NCBI GenBank assembly: GCA_009837685.1 | Contig: VXTA01000056.1 | Location: 1 to 11,770, forward strand | DNA: 11,770 bases | Reading direction: 5' to 3' | Origin: Chloroflexota bacterium | Lineage (GTDB): Bacteria; Chloroflexota; Dehalococcoidia; Lucifugimonadales; Lucifugimonadaceae | In this document: positions 8,156-11,770 of the stretch, piece after piece | Numbering within the stretch: position 1 is the first letter of the stretch | Layout of the letters: each line of letters starts with the position of its first letter | The notes under the pieces: model-generated | Told to the model about the DNA's origin: nothing | Database searches by the model: none | Seen by the model: only the letters and a program-made list of their open reading frames with translations | Made by a program: the position numbers and the translations under genes

Positions 8156-8371
8156 ATGAAGACTGACATCCACCCGACTTACTACCCAGAAGCCAGAGTG
8201 ATCTGTGCTTGCGGTGTGGAAGGCATGATTACCGGCTCGACGAAGGAAGAGATCCGTGTCGAGGTTTGCAGCACCTGCCACCCCTTCTGGACCGGCGAGC
8301 AACGCATCGTCGACACCGAAGGCCGTGTCGAACGGCTCATGCGCCGATACGGCATGTCCATGGAGGAGTAA
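8156..8371 (+). CDS. rpmE: 50S ribosomal protein L31, zinc-binding type
   Basis: A 71-residue large-subunit protein. Four cysteines, CAC at 17-19 and CSTC at 38-41, mark the zinc-binding (C+) form, not the zinc-independent paralogue made under zinc starvation. The remainder is canonical: [15 protein letters not shown] at the start, [30 protein letters not shown] near the end. It follows rpmA by 31 bases and is probably in the rplU operon. No clear ribosome-binding site precedes the ATG. The TAA stop (8369-8371) lies in the loop of a 7-bp hairpin, so terminating ribosomes would interfere with that structure. Confidence 0.96.
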   Translation: MKTDIHPTYYPEARVICACGVEGMITGSTKEEIRVEVCSTCHPFWTGEQRIVDTEGRVERLMRRYGMSMEE

Positions 8372-8381
8372 CAGCTCCTCC
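8362..8381 (+). terminator. Hairpin spanning the rpmE stop codon (possible weak terminator or attenuator)
   Basis: GGAGGAG (8362-8368) and CTCCTCC (8375-8381) form a perfect 7-bp stem with the loop TAACAG, whose first three bases are the rpmE stop. No proper U-tract follows directly; the nearest T-rich bases are TTATGTTTT at about 8390-8398. It may therefore protect the 3' end or partly terminate, and is not a strong intrinsic terminator. Confidence 0.45.
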
Positions 8382-8391
8382 CCGGCCAGTT

Positions 8392-8508
8392 ATGTTTTCT
8401 GAGCTGACAGCCAAGATGCTGGGCGGCTCGTCCATCGACAGCATCTCGTTCGCTTCAATCCTCAGCCCGAATGGGACGCGATTTCGGATTGCGTCAGTTC
8501 CCGTTTAA
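8392..8508 (+). CDS. Possible 38-residue small ORF between rpmE and the DUF1385 gene
   Basis: An ATG at 8392 opens a 38-codon frame starting MFSELTAKMLGG and ending with TAA at 8506-8508. It overlaps the DUF1385 ATG by one base (TAATG), the spacing used for translational re-initiation. Against it, there is no ribosome-binding site, no recognisable family, and the frame is also open further upstream across rpmE. It covers most of the 136-base rpmE-DUF1385 gap and includes an 8-bp hairpin. It could be a leader peptide or simply chance. Confidence 0.15.
   Translation: MFSELTAKMLGGSSIDSISFASILSPNGTRFRIASVPV
8414..8446 (+). other. Stem-loop in the leader of the DUF1385 gene
   Basis: AGATGCTG (8414-8421) and CAGCATCT (8439-8446) are a perfect 8-bp inverted repeat with a 17-base loop. 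It lies 62 bases before the DUF1385 start, and no T-run follows. With the hairpin at 8362-8381 it makes the rpmE-DUF1385 gap unusually structured. No known riboswitch motif is recognised. Confidence 0.35.
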
Positions 8509-9425
8509 TGGCTGATCTACAGAGAAGCGATAATCAACGGGTCGCGCAACCCGCGATGTACGGCGGTCAGGCGATCATCGAAGGCGTGATGATCCGTGGT
8601 TCGCGCGGATGCTCAGTCGCGGTTCGAAGAGCCGACGGTTCAATCCACCTCGAAACAATACCGTTGCTTGACTGGGCCAACGGGAATCTCCGGCGCGTGC
8701 CATTTATTCGTGGGATCTTGGTACTGATCGAAACGCTCGTCATTGGAATGCGGGCGTACACAATCGGTGCCAACGCGCAGATCAAAGATGCTGGAGAAGA
8801 TGACGACGCAGAGATCGGCGCGTTCGGTATGGGCTTGATGACCGCGATCGCCTTCGTATTGGGCATCGCCCTGTTCTTCCTATTGCCCCTGTTCCTGTCT
8901 CGTCCAGTCGAAGCTCAGTCGGATTTTCTCGCCAATGTGGTTGAAGGCTTGGCCAGGTTGGTCATCTTCCTCGTCTACATCTGGGCAATCGGCTTGATGA
9001 AAGACATCAAGCGGATGTACGGCTATCACGGTGCCGAACACATGACCATACACGCCCACGAAAACGGTTTGCCGTTGATTCCGAGCGAGATCAGAAAGTT
9101 TTCTCCTGCCCACCCTAGATGCGGAACCTCTTTCCTACTGACAGTCGTCGTCGTATCGATCATCATCTTCATGTTCGTGCCGCGAGAACCCTTGTGGTTG
9201 CTAGTCGGTTCACGGATCGTGCTAATACCGCTGATCGCCGCGTTGAGTTACGAGTTCATACGATTCACCGGCGTTCACAGTGGGCATGTTCTCGCCGATC
9301 TGGTAGGCAAGCCAAATCTCTGGCTACAGAAACTCACAACTGCTCAACCAGACGACGAAATGATTGAGGTGGCGGTTTCAGCCATGCAGACCGCAATCGA
9401 AATCGATCAGCGGGAAACCGCTTAA
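8508..9425 (+). CDS. DUF1385 (YqhQ-like) integral membrane protein
   Basis: A 305-residue membrane protein of the DUF1385 family, widespread in Firmicutes and Chloroflexota and without an established biochemical role. Diagnostic motifs are all present: YGGQAIIEGVMIRG (18-31), LRRVPFIRGI (61-70), the histidine-rich YGYHGAEHMTIHAHE (171-185) and HPRCGTSFL (202-210). The last two could bind metal, which is an inference. Hydrophobic segments lie at about 65-82, 107-130, 147-167, 208-224 and 228-246. An acidic loop (GEDDDAE, 96-102) precedes the first strong membrane segment. ATG 8508 gives the expected N-terminus just before the conserved GGQAIIEG block. The gene follows rpmE, a neighbourhood often seen for this family, but the prfA and prmC genes that commonly come next are absent. 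The his operon converges on it instead. Confidence 0.9.
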   Translation: MADLQRSDNQRVAQPAMYGGQAIIEGVMIRGSRGCSVAVRRADGSIHLETIPLLDWANGNLRRVPFIRGILVLIETLVIGMRAYTIGANAQIKDAGEDDDAEIGAFGMGLMTAIAFVLGIALFFLLPLFLSRPVEAQSDFLANVVEGLARLVIFLVYIWAIGLMKDIKRMYGYHGAEHMTIHAHENGLPLIPSEIRKFSPAHPRCGTSFLLTVVVVSIIIFMFVPREPLWLLVGSRIVLIPLIAALSYEFIRFTGVHSGHVLADLVGKPNLWLQKLTTAQPDDEMIEVAVSAMQTAIEIDQRETA

Positions 9426-9432
9426 AACAACG

Positions 9433-9448
9433 GACGCGAACACGCGTC
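9433..9448 (-). terminator. GC-rich hairpin between the convergent DUF1385 and hisIE genes
   Basis: GACGCG (9433-9438) and CGCGTC (9443-9448) form a perfect 6-bp stem around the tetraloop AACA. On the minus strand it is followed, after a few bases, by a T-rich stretch (CGTTGTTTT), so it best serves as the terminator of the his operon. On the plus strand the downstream bases are not T-rich. It is the only structure in the 28-base convergent gap. Confidence 0.55.
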
Positions 9449-9453
9449 ACACC

Positions 9454-10065
9454 TTAAAGTCGTCGTCGTGCCAATTCTTCCCAGACATCCTCGATCGGGA
9501 CACCGATCGACTCCAACAACGTGACGCAGTTGTAAATGAGGTCCGCCATCTCCGATGCCACTTCATCGGTAGCACCGGTCGCCGCTGCTAATCCCGTCTC
9601 GCCAGCTTCTTCAATGACCTTTTGAGCGATGCGCGACGGGCCCGCGGCAAGTTGCTTGGCGGTGTAAGACCCTTCCGGCATCTCGACCGCTCTTTGGTGG
9701 ATGATGTCGACCAATTCGAAAAGGATGCCAGGTCCCACTCGATATGAAGTTTCGTCGTGCGCATCTACTGCCTTGTGGAAGCATGAGATTTTGCCGGTGT
9801 GGCAGGCGGCGCCAACCGGTTCAGCCATCACTAAAAGCGCATCGCCGTCGCAATCCGACTTGAGGTCCACGACATTGAGGTAATCACCGGATGTGGAGCC
9901 CTTCTCCCACAGAGATTTTCGGCTTCGGCTGTAGAACCAGACGTGCGGCCCAGCAATCGTGCGCTTGAGTGCCTCGCGGTTCATATGGGCGACCATCAGC
10001 ACTTCTCTAGTGTGGACGTCCTGAACGACAGCAGTTAGGAGACCGCGGTCATCAAAGGTAATCAT
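9454..10065 (-). CDS. hisIE: Bifunctional phosphoribosyl-AMP cyclohydrolase / phosphoribosyl-ATP pyrophosphohydrolase
   Basis: A fused enzyme for steps 2 and 3 of histidine biosynthesis: removal of pyrophosphate from PR-ATP (HisE) and ring opening of PR-AMP (HisI). The N-terminal HisI domain (about 1-110) has EVLMVAHMNREAL (21-33), WFYSRSRKSLWEKGSTSG (43-60), the metal-binding aspartates in DCDGD (71-75) and zinc cysteines in DCD and CHTGKISC (C72, C88, C95). The C-terminal HisE domain (about 113-203) has the MazG-like helices with IEEAGETGLAA (151-161) and EMADLIYN (172-179). The total of 203 residues is normal for the fusion. The start follows hisF by 31 bases and has CTGGGA at 10075-10080 (read on the minus strand) as a weak ribosome-binding site. 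It is the last gene of the visible his cluster. Confidence 0.96.
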   Translation of the reverse strand: MITFDDRGLLTAVVQDVHTREVLMVAHMNREALKRTIAGPHVWFYSRSRKSLWEKGSTSGDYLNVVDLKSDCDGDALLVMAEPVGAACHTGKISCFHKAVDAHDETSYRVGPGILFELVDIIHQRAVEMPEGSYTAKQLAAGPSRIAQKVIEEAGETGLAAATGATDEVASEMADLIYNCVTLLESIGVPIEDVWEELARRRL

Positions 10066-10096
10066 TGCGATTGTTCCCAGCTCGGCTCACTTACAC

Positions 10097-10906
10097 TCAA
10101 TGGATCATCCGCATTGGCAGACCAGATTCGGCCATGTGAGATTTCACTTCGGATATTCGCAGGTCACCGTAGTGAAAAAGCGAGGCAGCCAAGACCGCGT
10201 CCGCTCCACCCTCCGTCACTGCCTTTACGAAGTGATCTGGTGTGCCAGCACCACCACTTGCAATCAATGGGATAGACACCTGCGCCGAGATAGTCCTAAG
10301 CAGGTCACAGTCGTACCCCGTCTGTTGCCCATCGGCATCCATACTGGTGACAAGCAACTCTCCGGCTCCGAGTTCCGCACCGATGCGAGCCCACTTTATG
10401 GTGTCGAGTGGGGTCGCTCTCCTGCCGCCGTGAGTATAGACCTGCCACAACGCTTCAGCATAGTCGTAACTTCCATCAGAACGTTGCAGCAGGGCTGGCT
10501 CTTCTACCCGCTTGGCATCGATTGCGAGAACAACGCATTGCGATCCAAACTCTCGGGCGCATTCCTCGATCAGAGTAGGGTTGGCTACCGCCGCCGAGTT
10601 CACACTGACCTTTTCAGCACCGGCTTCGAGCATTCGACGCATATCGTCTCGCGAACGTATGCCTCCTCCAACTGTCAAAGGGATAAAAACCTCAGCGGAA
10701 ACTCGCTCGACGACATCGACCATCGTGTCACGAGCATCGGAAGAAGCAGTGATGTCCAGAAATACGAGCTCATCCGCACCTTCGGCATCGTAGAAACTCG
10801 CCAATTCAGCGGGATCGCCCGCGTCCTTGATGTCAACGAAGCTGACGCCTTTAACGACGCGGCCTTGGTCAACGTCTAAGCACGGTATAACGCGGTTGGT
10901 AAGCAT
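10097..10906 (-). CDS. hisF: Imidazole glycerol phosphate synthase, cyclase subunit
   Basis: A (beta/alpha)8-barrel enzyme that uses ammonia from its partner HisH to turn PRFAR into imidazole glycerol phosphate and AICAR. Catalytic Asp11 ([16 protein letters not shown]) and Asp130 (VVLAIDAKR) stand at the standard positions. Phosphate-binding segments TVGGGIRS (78-85), [13 protein letters not shown] (187-199) and [11 protein letters not shown] (216-226) are present, as is VYTHGGRR (156-163). The 269 residues exceed the usual 250-258. The extra length sits in the loop after Asp130 (about 134-152), where charged [15 protein letters not shown] replaces a shorter link. HisH is presumably encoded outside the window. 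The start is ATG 10906, 19 bases after the upstream methyltransferase-like gene, with no clear ribosome-binding site. Confidence 0.97.
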   Translation of the reverse strand: MLTNRVIPCLDVDQGRVVKGVSFVDIKDAGDPAELASFYDAEGADELVFLDITASSDARDTMVDVVERVSAEVFIPLTVGGGIRSRDDMRRMLEAGAEKVSVNSAAVANPTLIEECAREFGSQCVVLAIDAKRVEEPALLQRSDGSYDYAEALWQVYTHGGRRATPLDTIKWARIGAELGAGELLVTSMDADGQQTGYDCDLLRTISAQVSIPLIASGGAGTPDHFVKAVTEGGADAVLAASLFHYGDLRISEVKSHMAESGLPMRMIH

Positions 10907-10925
10907 TGCCGGTCAACTGGGTTGA

Positions 10926-11549
10926 TCAATTGGACGACGCACGCCGCTTGCGATAAACGTGCACATACCGTTGCACGCCGAGGGTGCGCCGAGTGATCGG
11001 AGTCATGTCGTGTTCGGCTGCCCATCTTTCGACACGCGAAGGGTCTACCCGTTTCGACTTCGCAGGACCAGTGTCTCCCCGCGCATCGGTTGAGAACCAG
11101 TCAGCTATGAGCAACCAACCACCGCCCGGGAGCAGCTTAGCCACCGATGAGAACAACCTCGCTGGACTCGTAGTGTTGTGCAACGCGTCGATCACCACAA
11201 TCCCATCCGTGTCCAATTTGGTGCCCTCGATGTCGTCGTTCTCGATTAGCTGAGGCACGACGTTCGTCAGGTGGAGGTGATTGACTTCAGTCGCCAGCTC
11301 ATCAAGTATCGATTGGTCGCTATCTAGAGCGATCACGTTGCCGTCATAGACATACTTCGCAATCGGGATCGTCAGCCCATCAACGCTCCCGCCTAAGACA
11401 GCGACATGCTGTGACCTGTGGATCGGAAGCAGCGAAATGATCGCATGAGGATCGATCTGATCATTGAAAGTGTGCCAGCTAGCGGTGGGTCTCGTGGTCA
11501 ATTTGGTTGTCTCGCGTCTCAGTCGGAATTGCGGTTGTTTAATTGTCAT
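10926..11549 (-). CDS. Divergent class I SAM-dependent methyltransferase-like protein in the his operon
   Basis: A 207-residue protein whose order of motifs fits a Rossmann-fold class I methyltransferase. These are VAVLGGSVDGL (49-59) in place of motif I (usually DxGxGxG), an acidic strand end VIALDSD (72-78), DGIVVIDALHNTTSP (115-129) as motif IV, and LPGGGWLLIADW (140-151), the common post-IV hairpin. Motif I keeps two glycines but lacks the usual pattern, so SAM binding is uncertain. The C-terminus is basic (KRRASSN). The start chosen, ATG 11549, overlaps the hisA stop by 11 bases. The frame stays open further upstream, but that part lies wholly inside hisA and has no family-like sequence. 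Overlap with hisA and a 19-base gap to hisF put it in the his operon. It is not a known histidine enzyme, and its substrate is unknown. Confidence 0.75.
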   Translation of the reverse strand: MTIKQPQFRLRRETTKLTTRPTASWHTFNDQIDPHAIISLLPIHRSQHVAVLGGSVDGLTIPIAKYVYDGNVIALDSDQSILDELATEVNHLHLTNVVPQLIENDDIEGTKLDTDGIVVIDALHNTTSPARLFSSVAKLLPGGGWLLIADWFSTDARGDTGPAKSKRVDPSRVERWAAEHDMTPITRRTLGVQRYVHVYRKRRASSN

Positions 11550-11770
11550 TAACGGCTCGGATCGCAGCGGCGAGATCGAGAGAGCCAGTGTAAATAGCCA
11601 TTCCAGTGATGGCACCGCCGGCGCCGATGTCGCGCAGCCGCACCACGTCTTCGACCGTTGCGATTCCACCCGCCACCATTACTGGATATTCTATTTCCCG
11701 CACGACTTCATCAACCGTTTCGAAATTAGGGTGCGACAACGTGCCGTCCCGCGTCGTATCCGTATATATG
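11539..11770 (-). CDS. hisA: Phosphoribosylformimino-5-aminoimidazole carboxamide ribotide isomerase, C-terminal part
   Basis: The last 76 residues of HisA, the barrel isomerase that converts ProFAR to PRFAR before HisF. The gene is cut by the right window edge. The visible start reads IYTDTTRDGTLSHPNF, the conserved YTDxxRDGTL segment, and is followed by the phosphate-binding YPVMVAGGIATVEDV and GAGGAITGMAIYTGSL blocks that end the barrel. The C-terminus IRAVNDN is followed by TAA (11539-11541). PriA, the HisA/TrpF bifunctional isomerase, shares these motifs and cannot be fully excluded from the fragment. It is the first gene of the visible minus-strand his cluster; upstream genes, such as hisH or hisB, lie outside. 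Confidence 0.93.
   Translation of the reverse strand, partial: IYTDTTRDGTLSHPNFETVDEVVREIEYPVMVAGGIATVEDVVRLRDIGAGGAITGMAIYTGSLDLAAAIRAVNDN

Noticed and set aside
10100..10879. A 259-codon open frame on the plus strand opposite hisF
   Set aside because: It is antisense to an unmistakable HisF, has no family resemblance and no ribosome-binding site; it is a codon-bias shadow.
11550..11669. A 40-residue N-terminal extension of the methyltransferase-like gene
   Set aside because: It lies entirely within hisA in another frame and would create a long overlap. ATG 11549, with an 11-base overlap, is the more natural start.
1..11770. CRISPR arrays, tRNA genes, insertion sequences or attachment sites
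   Set aside because: I saw no regularly spaced repeats, cloverleaf-type segments, transposase-like proteins or terminal inverted repeats on reading both strands.

Overview
The window looks like a chromosomal housekeeping region of an uncultured-type bacterium with moderate G+C. The gene set and protein style are compatible with Chloroflexota of the Dehalococcoidia/SAR202 kind: gyrA apart from gyrB, an rplU-rpmA-rpmE block followed by a DUF1385 membrane protein, and a carotenoid-hydratase-like (AttH/CrtC) lipoprotein beside an MMPL exporter. This placement is inferred from gene content only. There are no rRNA, tRNA, CRISPR or mobile-element signatures.

Layout. (1) Positions 1-834 hold the C-terminus of an unrecognised protein and a class I glutamine-amidotransferase-like protein whose catalytic Cys, His and Glu all appear to be replaced. 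(2) Positions 835-5721 hold a 184-base gap with a small dyad and a possible promoter, then a full-length gyrA and a 734-residue MMPL/RND-type transporter. (3) Positions 5718-6851 encode an AttH/CrtC-like lipoprotein whose start overlaps the transporter stop by 4 bases, so the two are probably co-translated and may work on the same lipid or isoprenoid cargo. (4) Positions 6890-7407 hold a perfect TATAAT box followed directly by a 10-bp palindrome, then a flavin reductase-like protein. (5) Positions 7435-9425 hold rplU (L21), rpmA (L27), rpmE (zinc-type L31) and a DUF1385 gene. Two hairpins lie between rpmE and DUF1385, one of them with the rpmE stop codon in its loop. (6) Positions 9454-11770, on the minus strand, hold a histidine operon segment read from right to left: hisA (cut by the window edge), a divergent SAM-methyltransferase-like gene overlapping hisA, hisF, and a fused hisIE. 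A GC-rich hairpin in the 28-base convergent gap at 9426-9453 is the likely terminator.

How the genes work together. GyrA supplies DNA gyrase breakage and reunion. L21, L27 and L31 are large-subunit ribosomal proteins. HisA, HisF and HisIE carry out steps 2, 3, 4 and 6 of histidine biosynthesis (HisF with HisH, which is not in view). The MMPL-lipoprotein pair is an envelope module.

I see no convincing new multi-gene system. The points most worth a second look are the amidotransferase pseudoenzyme, the methyltransferase-like protein inside the his operon, the palindrome at the flavin reductase start, and the rpmE-DUF1385 RNA structures.
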